A stretch of DNA of 64,000 nt from Bolinopsis microptera (taxonomy: Eukaryota; Ctenophora; Tentaculata; Lobata; Bolinopsidae): assembly GCF_026151205.1 (NCBI RefSeq), contig NC_087082.1:13487865-13551864 (forward strand). Direction: 5' to 3'. The notes under the pieces are model-generated. The model was not told the DNA's origin. It ran no database searches and was given only the letters and a program-made list of their open reading frames with translations. Positions 12,101 through 30,746 of the stretch are shown here, one piece after another (position 1 is the first letter of the stretch; each line of letters starts with the position of its first letter). A program made the translations under genes and the position numbers.

Positions 12101-14571
12101 TACTGGTTAATGTTTACTCAAGAATTTATACATACAATAATATACAATAATTATATACCTAAATCTGCTAATATAAAACCTAAATAACTCTAAAAATATA
12201 CTCCACACGAAATTATGGACCTGGAAGTAAGATTAAATACATCTGCTTAATACACAAATCAAAACAAAATTCTAGAAGACTGACAGTCTTCTAGAATGAA
12301 CAAAATTCTAGAAGACTGACGACATCAACATCTCGATGAATAACTCCGGACACGTCGCCACCAAGCTTTACAACAAACTTGATGACTTCAACTTTCCTGT
12401 GGTCATGTACACCTTTCCTAACAGTAATATTTCCTCTTCTGTTGGTTATAATGTTTTTTACGGTCAGGTCCTTCGTTACTCTTCCATTATCTCTGACCTT
12501 GATTCTTTTCTGTGTTCTACCAACACCCTTTATAGGACACTTCTTTCAAGATGTTATAATGACAGACTCCTGAAGAGTAAATTCAGAAAGCTTCTGAAAG
12601 ACCGACCTAGTATTCTGTACAAATACAGTATACTTGATGTCAGCGACATCCTTGACATCACATTTAACGTGAACAGGTGATCACTGACGAGTGATTGCTA
12701 GGGGGTCTTGGCACATTAAACCGGTACAGGTATTAAACCCCCGAAACCGGTGTGCCAAGTCATCTGCTGATGATGTTCACATTACATTATTTCCTCTCTC
12801 CTTTATTCCTTCCGTCTTTTCTTAAACTTACAGTTCAGTTACTTTATTTCACCAGGTCTACCTAAGGATCAATTATTCTTTGGTGGGGTTTCACTTCTGG
12901 TATTGGCTTCATTCCCGTTCCTTTTCCTTATTCTTTAAATTTTTTTTTATATAGTTTAATGAGATTGTGTTGAAAGACGAATATGATTTAGAAGCTTATC
13001 AAAAAAAACTAAAATCTTAGCCAACCAGGAATCCATAAATCCAAGCAAAACTCTGTCTTAACACATTTCAAACTAAAAACAACAATTTTGTCCACACTAC
13101 ACACTTTGCCTCCTTTTATGTAGTGTCTCTTATCTGGCTCGTCGTTTGATCTCTTCTTGAGTTCTAAAACAAGCTTTTGCTGTTCGGCACGTTCCTCTGG
13201 AGACCTATCTGGACTGATAAAGACTTTACTGAAAAGTTCTGAGCTACGGAGATGCCTTGCTCTAGTCAAAATCTGCTGCACGATTGTGGAGCTCGTCAAA
13301 GTCACCTTAACAGGTCTGTCAGCCACTTGTTTCTTATCCTTGGGTTTATTCAAACCAATTCTGCTAGCTTCTATTTTTGGCTTTTCGCCAAGTTCCAACA
13401 ACACTTGAGCGACCTTGTCGCATAACAGCTCACCTTTCTCTTCTTTAATACCAAATAACATCAGATTCCGACTTCGGTCTCCTTCTGCCACAACATCCTT
13501 GATGACATTCTTCAAAATGTTTCTATCCGAGTCCAACAAAGGACCTGCTGCTGAGGTTTTTGATGCCTGTACTGCGGCGCTGTATGTCTTCAACTCTGAT
13601 TTCACAGTATCCTCGACTGATGCTACAACCACAGATTTCAAGTCATCAAGCTGCTTGTCTTTGGCAGCTAGCAGCTCTTTCTGCAATACAACTACTGTTC
13701 CCTGACTGTCAATTACATCGGAGTGCAATTTCTGATTATATTTCTCTAGCTGATTAATGTACAACGACTGTCTATACATAACTTTTAACGCAGCGTTAAG
13801 ACTCTGAGCCATGACTTCCCTGGAGATTTCTCTTTTACCACTGAAACTCTGAGCTGCACACGCGTTAACATGATCTGCTTTAGCAATCCCAAGAGTTTTC
13901 CGGATCCATTCAGCTGCATCATTGATCATCTTTCACTTCATCAAGCTTATAAGCCACGTATTTCTCCGATTTATACATCACACAACCACGGCACCGGTTA
14001 AACAAGCAAGTCTTATCAACGTAATGATAAGTAACTGATAAGCGAGCACAAACGTATTGAAAAGTGTAATTACTGGACTGATATATTTTTTATAGTTCTT
14101 TGATTACCATAATTATTATTAATGAATACGTACAAATTACATAAAATTTACATAAAAGTGCACAAAAGGTCGGCTCTGACACAGCTGCTAAAACTTATTT
14201 TATTATTAAAAGGCATCATGTAGCTGGCACCGTCGCTCAAGGTCGACAAATGTCGACACGGCAACATTTGGCGACATTTGTCGACATTATAGGGGACATG
14301 ATGCCTATTATACAAATCAACTCTATTATCCGCAGAACCTGAAGAAGAGAAAGATCCAGGTCCAGTGAAACTAGCAGATGACCCCCTCAACTGGTTTGGT
14401 CTGATGGTACCAACATCACTTGTACAAGCACAGACTAGATTCAAATCAGCTATTGAACGAATTGTTGAGATTTCTAATTTGAAACAAGAACTTACGGAAA
14501 GTTTGACTGAATTCGAATCTTTGTCAGACAATTTCCAGAAGAAATGTACAGTTGAAACTAACGAGGATTGA
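6130..14571 (+). CDS. CCDC115: CCDC115 homologue (V-ATPase assembly factor, Vma22-like)
   Basis: Three exons join in frame: 6130-6265, 6541-6735 and 14336-14571, with phase 1 at both junctions and GT-AG borders. The product is about 188 residues, close to the 180 of the human protein. The N-terminus is a short helical region (VLDKISDYEQLLIELCAVIQ). The middle is basic and charged (GIRKRKKVGKECEKEK). The C-terminus carries the family signature DPLNWFGLMVPTSLVQAQ followed by a coiled coil. In other animals CCDC115 acts with TMEM199 at the ER-Golgi to assemble the V-ATPase V0 sector. Intron 2 is 7.6 kb and holds an antisense membrane-protein fragment, an intact LINE and other LINE pieces. Assignment rests on the C-terminal motif plus exon logic. 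Confidence 0.88.
7620..10850 (-). mobile_element. LINE retrotransposon, near full length
   Basis: A single long open frame (7651-10815) with short flanks lies inside CCDC115 intron 2 and between exon pieces of the antisense membrane-protein gene. A G-rich segment precedes the start codon on the minus strand. No clear poly(A) or target duplication was found at the edges, so the ends are approximate. A decayed relative of this family lies at 47600-49660. Confidence 0.8.
7651..10815 (-). CDS. LINE ORF2: APE endonuclease plus reverse transcriptase, 1054 aa
   Basis: The frame is uninterrupted. The N-terminal half is an apurinic-type endonuclease: FATFNIRGLG, AIQETKV, LGDFNSKLG (about residue 208) and YSDHRFVV. 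The reverse transcriptase follows, with YKQGRSCADIVW, motif A GIDMSSAFDTI (about residue 690), motif B GAFQGDCLSGCLF and motif C YADDIDF (about residue 800). The C-terminus has LYEALVVSVLMYNSSCW and the GHVLRGPTDGPAY segment typical of the thumb and tail region. Motif C is followed by ID rather than the common V or L. It is unlike the RTE-type copy at 38790. The intact frame suggests recent activity. The clade is not fixed from sequence alone. Confidence 0.9.
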   Translation of the reverse strand: MGEKKQGSVCDLTPTIMFLFGNRMGNASGGETTTSPSVMFTSAAGRSLFATLLISFATFNIRGLGSCDDPDDIHSKREQLGTDCLRYGIDICAIQETKVVKPDSCSLSNGYKLLLFEQKNGRHYGLGFVISPRFIDYVVCWNSISDRVSFLDLELPTKSGKFIKCRVVNVYGPHKKLAENDQQLLINFYGQVRDALNVPANVEIFVLGDFNSKLGKMTASDKDFGFGRFMGKHGMGLRNDMGENLLDLLSEFDLFASNTGFYHPARHTTTYTGWRKDWSAGRNSKKTIPVYSQIDFILCRSRSKPMLQDSRSYAGTLTYSDHRFVVTRVDFKDICLCYKRHSKSSLKFNTSELTSNPTIQVKYRQSLDDNLSNTVSALDPNSDLNGLLESIKDAAKSSLGVIRHRKRNRSDDDEVKNLSSQRYLLRQQLNDNQSLDRTSLRSSINCLTNQIKQRLSNIRSAAADAICNTISSTTDSKKMFEAVRTLNLPKSKAPSSIGVHDEQGCNIATDTGKAAVVAKYLEQQLTRDEAPLEPFVGPPRPLVKPFTSEEIGSAARSLKNGRANGPDGIPNELLKYSTGSVHRRFADIINRSFETNSYLDPIGQANITPLQKPNKPIGPVKNLRPLTLSNAVRKILSMATLKRIENKVNAFTGPWQCAYKQGRSCADIVWCQRVMLSVVQRKRWEYHRMGIDMSSAFDTIRRSTILDLLVECGCDDDEVRLVRLLLSNTKLKVNINGTLSAEFQSFLGAFQGDCLSGCLFTLVLAGALRDLRNRLETATNRPNPPITDIGLPLDSEYADDIDFNDEDEDNLRELLPIATEVLKDWNLFVNEDKTDFTHVYLAEKGAKDDQGKPIAGNELWRKSITLGSMLCSKEDISRRICLGYAAFNKYKKAWNHKIPLSKRLLLYEALVVSVLMYNSSCWAAPKSVLKKLDIAHRRHLRSILNYKYPHIISNKNLYKRCNSEPLSAKVARSRWRMLGHVLRGPTDGPAYSSLVFAVNTLQLQGRRGRPQSNLFSLILHDLSVRKLSLNNLCDLNYLTLIAQNRVKWRSMQIA
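11372..12059. other. AT-rich intronic DNA, no gene seen
   Basis: I see no credible exon, repeat family or RNA in this stretch of CCDC115 intron 2. It ends at a run of about 23 T bases (12061-12083), which could be the reversed poly(A) tail of a minus-strand retroelement whose ORF1 lies at 13009-13929. Confidence 0.5.
12255..12780 (+). mobile_element. Reverse-transcriptase element 3-prime fragment
   Basis: An open frame (12336-12680, open further upstream to about 12310) reads NKLDDFNFPVV, SVGYNVFYGQVLRYSSII, DLDSFLCSTNTLYRTLLS and LLKSKFRKLLKDR. This matches the tail found after reverse transcriptase in a family common in aquatic invertebrate genomes (YGVYxSQLIRxAR...DFxxRNxxLTxxLLxQG). The upstream border has the perfect palindrome at 12268-12296 (arms ATTCTAGAAGACT and its complement around GAC) and a further copy of the arm at 12303-12318. 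Downstream, CTTGGCACATTAAACCGGT and ACCGGTGTGCCAAG form an inverted pair near 12709-12760, probably the element end. Confidence 0.55.
13009..13929 (-). CDS. LINE ORF1 protein, 306 aa
   Basis: A minus-strand open frame encodes an N-terminal helical segment, a coiled coil (about residues 50-120, with INQLEKYNQKLHSDVID), then an RRM-like ORF1 core beginning SRNLMLFGIKEE. That core continues with DKVAQVLLELGEKPKIEASR, RPVKVTLTSSTIVQQIL and a C-terminal basic segment with SPEERAEQQKLVLELKKR. This order is standard for ORF1 of L2/CR1-type LINEs, which bind the element RNA. No matching ORF2 follows; the DNA downstream on this strand is occupied by the + strand fragment at 12255-12780. It is probably the 5-prime remnant of a broken LINE. 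Confidence 0.75.
   Translation of the reverse strand: MINDAAEWIRKTLGIAKADHVNACAAQSFSGKREISREVMAQSLNAALKVMYRQSLYINQLEKYNQKLHSDVIDSQGTVVVLQKELLAAKDKQLDDLKSVVVASVEDTVKSELKTYSAAVQASKTSAAGPLLDSDRNILKNVIKDVVAEGDRSRNLMLFGIKEEKGELLCDKVAQVLLELGEKPKIEASRIGLNKPKDKKQVADRPVKVTLTSSTIVQQILTRARHLRSSELFSKVFISPDRSPEERAEQQKLVLELKKRSNDEPDKRHYIKGGKVCSVDKIVVFSLKCVKTEFCLDLWIPGWLRF
14242..14285. repeat. Perfect 14-bp inverted repeat 50 bases before CCDC115 exon 3
   Basis: GTCGACAAATGTCG at 14242-14255 and CGACATTTGTCGAC at 14272-14285 are exact reverse complements around a 16-base loop that itself contains an ACATTT copy. The stem lies between the likely branch region and the acceptor at 14335, so it may fold in the pre-mRNA. 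Confidence 0.8.
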
Positions 14572-14978
14572 GCAGATTTCAAATACTTTCTTCAGAAACC
14601 TAAAATAAAGTGATTGTCAAGTTCAGTATAACAACACAGCTTATTACATCTGTTGGGTGATTTAAAAGCTATGTCGGCTAGCTTTAACGGTTTATGAACA
14701 TTGACAGTACCTGTTAACAGCGTTAATATTGTCAGTAGTTTTATATTGTTATACGAATATCTCAATGAGAAGTATATTGTTGTATGTTGAAGTTGGGGGG
14801 GGGGGGTGTAACCCAAAAAAACCCAACTCCTACCCAAGAAAAGGTAATACTGGGATTGGGTTTTTTTGGGTTTTTTTGGGTTTTTTAAACAAAATTTAAA
14901 CAAAATTCTAGCCATTTCATTAATTGCATTGAATGTGAATTATTTCCCACTGAGTCTTACCTACGTGTTGTTCTCATG

Positions 14979-17236
14979 TCATAACTTAATAGATAGTTTA
15001 CATAGTATATAAGTGTGTTTATATTGATAGTATGTTATCACGATAGCAAACAGGATGTCTCGTTCATCGAGATATAATCTATATGAATGCACAAAGTGGA
15101 AATGTGGCAAATGTGGCAAATGTGTTCTCCTGTCATGGAAGGAGGCTATGACGAAGGTCAAGGGCAAGTCAAAGCACATGACTTCAATTACTTGACTTAA
15201 GGCGGCTTCAGAGTCCGAGTCTCGATGATGTGTCTCCAAAGCTTTCTGTCCGTCCCAAGCTTCTTAATCTCCCCAGTGTTCTTGAGTCCAGAGTCACTTC
15301 TTAGGTTGTTGACAAAAGTGAGCGGTGGTCTGACCCGCCCTCTGGTCCCGTGGCGAGGTTCCCAAAGGAGAAGTTGGTGGGCTGCCAGGTCTTCATGTCC
15401 CTGAATGTGCCCAGTCAACCTCATTCTTCTGGCCTGTATCTTCGAAATAACTCTTGGGAGCGATCCAAAGTTCTCCTTGTTGGTGCGATGTCCTCTCCAG
15501 TCCACGTTTAGGGCCATCCGAAGCATTCTACTGTAACATCCGTCTATTCTTTTCTTCAAAGATTCTGTTGTTGTCCACGTTTTCGTTCCATACAGGAAGA
15601 TTGATTCAACCGTAGCTTGAACAGACGGATCTTTAAATCTCGGCGCAAATTGGACCTCCATATAGCCTACATTTTGTGCTAGGCAGCCCATGCCCTGGCC
15701 TTGCGTAACCTAAAGTCGTGCTCCGTTGTACTAAAATCCTCAACTTCTTCTAAGGCATGTCCGTCCTTAGAAATTATTGTGTGTGGCTCCTCTCCTACTA
15801 AATTAACTGTAAGATGCTTGGTTTTAGACAAAAGAGATTTCCTGCCTCCTCATCAGATGAGGCTTCTGAAGGACTGTAGCATGTGATGACAGTGAGCCTG
15901 GGCTTTCCATTAAGAGACATGGTGAGGATCCTTGCGCTGTAAGATTTTATAACTTTATAAGACTTATAGCCTCATATGCTGTCCTCGTCAAGATGATTCC
16001 TACTCTCCCATTAGAAGCGCCAGCTGCGTTTCACCATGCAGATGAGATCACTGGATGAATCCCTTTGTTCATCTTTTCTATTCTGGTATTCTCAGCAATC
16101 AGCATGCACTACCCGATGTTCGATTCTTGCAGGGCAAGGATGTGCAGCTTGCTTCGAGAAAATAGTTCTTCAAGTTCGATGCGTTTGTGCTGTTCTCTGG
16201 CTGTTCTTATGTTAAACGTGCCAACCTGAGCAGCCCTTTTACATGATACAATGCAATTGATGTTCATATTTTTTTGATGTTTTCTTGTTTGACTTTCTGT
16301 AGAAATAGGTTGTCGTGTTGTAGAGACCGAGTCATCAGTTTCTTTAATAGCAGTGTAATTAGTAATTAACCCGGCAACCACTTTCACTAGAAAAATAAGG
16401 GGCTTTAACCCTTGAGCTGTTGGTAAACTTCATCTTGACTTTTCAGTTCGCTCACAACCCTGTGCAGTCCCCTGCACATTGGCAGTGGATTGTGTTCTTA
16501 ACCCTTGCGCCACTAAAAGGTTAAGGACATCTGCTTGAACAATAGCCATCTTTAACTCTCACCATAATATCTTGGGTATCTTGAGCATGTAATTGCACGA
16601 GCATATATGCTATACAAGACAAATGTGACACTTCCTTTTTCTACCCAACAGCATCAGTTGTAATCCTTACCCAATCGTAACCTGCTCCAGTGTGGGACTT
16701 TCCGCTTTTATCCCAAAGTATAAGGAGGTTAGAGTGAGAACAAAGCTACACTTTAGCGGGGACTTACCCTTCCCCTGACTACCTTGTTACCCGGTACCCC
16801 GGGCATAGGGAGCCGTATCCTGACTACCAGAGTGTGGTCCAGTCTAGCTGGGTCATAGTAGACTAGGTTGAACAGGGTAACAGCCAACACCTCTTTAGCT
16901 ACTGTGTAATCCACAGTAAAGATTTACGAGTCTCAAAGCCTTTTGCAGACCAAGAGTTAAGGAGTCAATAGATCAAAGTATTGAACTTCCGGGGCTCAAT
17001 GTCTCCCGTCGACCGTCCTGCCTTTAGCCTGGACCCCCTGTCCAGTATCCAGTCTTCACCACGCGGAGGTAGTGGCTTTCATCATGCTGTCCGATGAGTG
17101 TCTGGAAGAGGGCACCAGCAGGATACCCCTTTTCAAAGTTCTGGGAGCCTCACATCAGACCAGGGCTTCCACCCAGCTTCTATCCAGCGGTGACGCATTG
17201 GGCCACCTAAGCTTCACACAACCATTGAAAGACCAC
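14979..17236 (-). mobile_element. RTE-type LINE, internally deleted copy
   Basis: On the minus strand the 5-prime untranslated part (17236 to about 16440) matches the leader of the intact copy at 38042-38790. At 16250-16109 it encodes CKRAAQVGTFNIRTAREQ and LHILALQESN, the start of the endonuclease. The reverse transcriptase core is missing. The C-terminus resumes at 15691-15197 with VESIFLYGTKTWTTTESL, RMLRMALNVDW, LLLWEPRHGTRGR and a terminal TRTLKPP, the same last residues as in the intact copy. It sits inside the G-tract element. Confidence 0.8.
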
Positions 17237-18050
17237 CTGCATACTTGTAAAAATTTTGATGATGCGATTATTACAGTCGAGGGTCTGATGCTGTACATTC
17301 CCAGTGTAACAGCTGACAACAGTTATCAACACTTTATGCCCTGGCTGTTTACATCCGATGCCTGCGAGCAAACTTTATGCTTTCCTGCGCATAGGCCTCC
17401 ATGCAGGCATTAGAACTAATCTATGTTCTAAGGATATGTTGGTTGGCATGGGCAAATCAAACCGTTCCCTCGAGCTTGATGCACTCGGCAAAAGTTTGAT
17501 CCCTGTAACAGTTGCCCACTCTCGCAACAAGCTTGTTATACCGCATCCGAAAGCAGAGAAACTATTTAAAGGTAAAGATGCTTCAATCCCAAGATTGTTA
17601 CAAGCTATGAAGAAGGGAGTCTCAAGGGGTAGAGAATTCCTTCAAGAACACTGTAACTTTGAAGGAGAGGCTTTCCAACCATCTTCTGACGGAGCAGAGA
17701 GTGACGAAGCGGAAACAGATGATGAAGAAGAGGAAGTGGAGGATATTGACTCATCAGAGGAATGGGCGAAAATAGTAACTGTGTATGGTGATGCTCTGCA
17801 TCATGATACGGCTGTTGAGGTTTGCCTCAATGGAGGGCGAGATCGAATGCCATCCCAGTCAAGATTTTAGCGACTCCAGGGCCATAAAGAAGCTAAGATA
17901 TCACTTAATATCACTTGTGATCATGCAGCTGATGGTAACTGCAAGATTCTTTCAGTTGGAGATAGAGCATGGATTCATGTTAAGCGGATGATTCGTCTTG
18001 TACCGGTTGCGGTCAGGGTTGGGTTCATCAGTGAGTTGCGTCCCTACTAA
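17237..18050 (+). pseudogene. Decayed ORF inside the G-tract element, possible transposase remnant
   Basis: A reading frame broken by a one-base shift near 17368 gives IITVEGLMLYIPSVTADN, FTSDACEQ, then YAFLRIGLHAGIRTNL, GMGKSNRSLELDALGKS, a long acidic region (ESDEAETDDEEEEVEDID) and finally CDHAADGNCK and HVKRMIRLVPVAVRVG. I do not recognise the family, although a SDACEQ-like motif before FLRIG seems familiar from repeated invertebrate proteins. There is no start codon because the RTE copy lies directly upstream. As the only other coding sequence within the element, it may be what remains of its own protein. That is inference. Confidence 0.4.
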
Positions 18051-18728
18051 CTCAATTTGCTATGGCCATCGAAGTGAGCATTACATATGGCTGATATCAT
18101 ATCTGGATGGCCAACTTCTTCTGAGCACATCAGTGAATAAAATACTGCTTTTGGGTGATATTTAAGTGATTATATCTATTGTGATGTTGTAGTGATAAAC
18201 CACAACAGTGATGTTGTACTGATAATTGTTTTGCTAGGTGCTTACATGATTTTATTTCCTTCAAATGAAAAATTTGTAAAAAACCCAAAAAAACCCAACT
18301 CCTACCCTGAAAAAGGTCATACTGGGATTGGGTTTTTTTGGGTTTTTTTGGGTTACACCCCCCCCCCCCAAGTTGGTTAATGATATGTATAATGTTTCTC
18401 CTCGGTAAAGATGATGAGACGAGTGTGTTGTTTCGGGTAGTGCTCCTATGATTGCTAAATTGAATGCGAACTATTGTTTAAATTATAATTTGTAATAATA
18501 TTGATTGTGATATAGCTAATTTTATGATAATTTTCCACAATTTTTCTTACCCAGTGTATTTTCAACACTTACTATTTAAGTCCTACTGTGATTGACTCTC
18601 AAAGATCTCTATTCATTATAATGGAAACAATTGACACCGTGTAACATTCATTTTAATTCTTTAATTTTGTTAAAAGGAACCTTACAGTTAATTAAATTTT
18701 TACAACCCATTAGCTCGAAGGTTACAGG

Positions 18729-28059
<9,331 letters not shown>

Positions 28060-28900
28060 TGGAACTGTCGACCTTATAGTCTTATACGAAACCCATTATA
28101 ATGATTATAATGAGTATAGTCTTATGAATTTTATTATGAATATGATTTAGTTTTGTTAAAGTTGCTATGATTTTCTAATGCATGATGTACCATAATCCAT
28201 TATAATTAAAGTCCAAGTTAAGATTTGGCATGCCACGATTAGGATGCGATATGCAATGCTATGTTTTGTTAATTTTGTAGCTCAAATTATTTTCATTACT
28301 CTTTATGAATAGAAACGTGTCTTCACTATTTTAAGTCAATGGTTTATGGGAGATCAAAATTTATTCTAAAATATAAAGTTCGGTAAAGAAAGTATCAAAA
28401 CATAAATTTAATTAACAATCAACAAAAAGGCGCGCTCTATATCTCTTGAACAAATTATACATCCCATCCAAAACTTATGAAATTCTCCCTTATTTTGCAC
28501 AAGTTAAATTGTTTCGTCAAAATTTGAACGGGAAATCGTTTAAGATCACGTGCCTCGACAAAAGGAGAAAAAAAGAACAAGTAAGTTTTTGTCTTTTGAG
28601 TAAGTCATTTTCCACGAAAAGTACTATAATTGGTTTGCTGTTTGCATAACTGCATGAATATAGTTATACTGATTCAGACTTGAAAATTGAAAAAGGTTCT
28701 AACTTCTAACGGTAATACATTTTAGTGATTTTCCATTTAACTGTTGAGACTTTTCCGGGATTAATTTGACTTTAATTAATTTGTACCTCGAATGGTTGTC
28801 ATGGCATCCAATATTCATAAATTAAGATAACTAAGTAATAAATTCCGTCATTTTGGAATATCAATTTTGGTTTTTAAAGCTTTAATTTTTCGGCAATTTT
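28060..28900. other. STT3A 3-prime flank, no gene seen
   Basis: AT-rich DNA following the STT3A stop. ATTAAA, a possible polyadenylation signal, occurs near 28203. I see no other supported feature. Confidence 0.4.
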
Positions 28901-30390
28901 GACTTCCAGTACCTCAATTTGGTCTCATACCGTCCTCAGTTAACCAACTAATTGCCAATTGGTCACTGGGCAAAAACTTCACCAAATCTGGCAAATTACC
29001 GTTCAGAAATTTTCATATTTGAAAATGGGACAGAATCTGGAAAATATGAATTTTCGTTTTGTTAAACTTTCTATAGGAAGCTTCCTCCGGTCGGAATCAA
29101 ACTTCCAGCACCTCAATTGTGTAATATGCCATCTATAGTTGACTGAATAATTGGTTTCTGGAGCAAAATTCGGTCAAAACTGTAAAATTTCGGTCGGGGA
29201 AATTTCGTCTTCAAAAACTGAAAATGGGACAAGAAATGGGAGAAAACGATTTTTCCATTTTTTCTGAAATTTTGACTTCCAATACCTCAATTTGGTCTCA
29301 TACCATCCTCAGTTAACCGACTAATTGGTAAATGGGCAAAAACTTCACCGAATCTGGCAAATTACCGTCCAGAAATTTTCATGTTCGAAAATGGGACAGA
29401 ATTTGGAAAATATGAATTTATTTCGTTTTGTTAAACTTTCTGTAGGAAGCTTCCTCCGATTGGAATCAAACTTCCAGCACATCAATTGTGTGATATGCCA
29501 TCTATATTTGACTGACTAATTGGTTTCTAGAGCAAATTCGGTCAAAACTGTAAAATTACGGTCGGGGAAATTTCGTCTTCAAAAACTGAAAATGGGACAA
29601 GAAATGCCCGGAGAACCGATTTTTCCGAAATCTTGAATTCCAATACCCCAATTTGGTCTCATACCATCCTCAGTTAACTGACTAATTGGTCACTGGGCAA
29701 AAACTTCGCCAAATCTGGCAAATAACCGTTCAGAAATTTTCATATTTGAAAATGGGACATAATTTAGAAAATATGAATTTTCGTTTTGTTATGAACTTTC
29801 TGTAGGAATCAAACTTCCAGCACCTCAATTGTGTGATATGCCATCTATAGTTTTCTGCAGACTAATCATGGTTTTTGGAGCAAAAATCGGTAAAAACTGT
29901 AAAATTTCGGTCGGGGAAATTTCGTCTTCAAAAACTGAAGTCAAATTTTGACTTCCAATACCTCAATTTGGTCTTATACCATCCTCAGTTAACCGATTAA
30001 TTGGTCATTGGGCAAAAACTTCATCAAATCTGGCAGATTACCGTTCAGAAATTTTCATATTTGAAAATGGGGCAGAATTTGGAAAATATGAATTTTTGTT
30101 TTGTTAAACTTTCTGTAGAATGCAGGACAAGAAATGGGAGAAAACGATTTTCCATTTTTTTCGAAATTTTGACTTCCAATTGATCATTGGGCAAAAACTT
30201 CATCAAATCTGGCAAATTACCGTTCAGAAATTGTCATATTTGAAAATAGGACAGAATTTGGAAAATATGAATTTTCTGTAGGAAGCTTCCTCTCAACTTC
30301 CTCCGATCGGAATCAAACTTCCAGCACCTCAATTGTGTCATATGCCATCTATAGTTGACTGGCTAATTGCAGTTTCTGGAGGAAAATTTG
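28901..30390. repeat. Dimeric satellite (about 365-bp unit made of two related monomers)
   Basis: Monomer A begins GACTTCCAATACCTCAATTT at about 28901, 29274, 29635, 29950 and 30171. Monomer B begins AAACTTCCAGCACCTCAATT at about 29099, 29468, 29810 and 30314. A and B are related to each other (ACTTCCA-x-ACCTCAATT, later CTAATTGG, then GCAAA and TCxxAACTGTAAA versus AATCTGGCAAATTACCG). The first two A-to-A distances are 373 and 361 bases; the last two are shortened by internal deletions. The short open frames in this region are repeat-derived. Confidence 0.9.
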
Positions 30391-30662
30391 GTCGACATGA
30401 TAAATTGTACGCCACTGTACGTACAGTGTACAAGTACAACCTGGCCTGTAAAGCTATAAAACTACCGACACCTGCTCTACTTATTCGTCACATGACATTC
30501 ATAAACACTTTCTATTGGCTGCTTCACTTTCTCCTTGCTCCCTGGTTGGATAATCGGTCTGTTGCTGGAACTTTATTTAATTATTTACGATCAAAGTGAA
30601 ATGTGATACACTGAAATGTCTGATTGTTATAGCTAGGAGTTGTGAATTCAGAATTCAGACTG

Positions 30663-30664
30663 AA

Positions 30665-30743
<79 letters not shown>
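30663..30743 (+). repeat. (GA)n microsatellite
   Basis: About 80 bases of nearly pure GA dinucleotides end in GAGACACGG. Confidence 0.98.

Positions 30744-30746
<3 letters not shown>

Larger units (their letters stand above)
14797..18369. mobile_element. G-tract/C-tract bounded mobile element with 7-bp target duplication
   Basis: The left end is ten G bases followed by TGTAACCC (14797-14814). The right end is GGGTTACA followed by twelve C bases (18350-18369). AAGTTGG flanks both sides (14790-14796 and 18370-18376). Each end contains a hairpin of CCCAAAAAAA and TTTTTTTGGG repeats around a core that reads in the same direction at both ends (AACTCCTACCC to ACTGGGATT, at 14824-14859 and 18297-18331). 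Thus the outer tips are inverted while the cores are direct. The interior holds a decayed + strand ORF (17237-18050) and a later RTE-type insertion. Without the RTE copy the element would be about 1.3 kb. A second element of the same design lies at 24771-26671. Confidence 0.75.
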
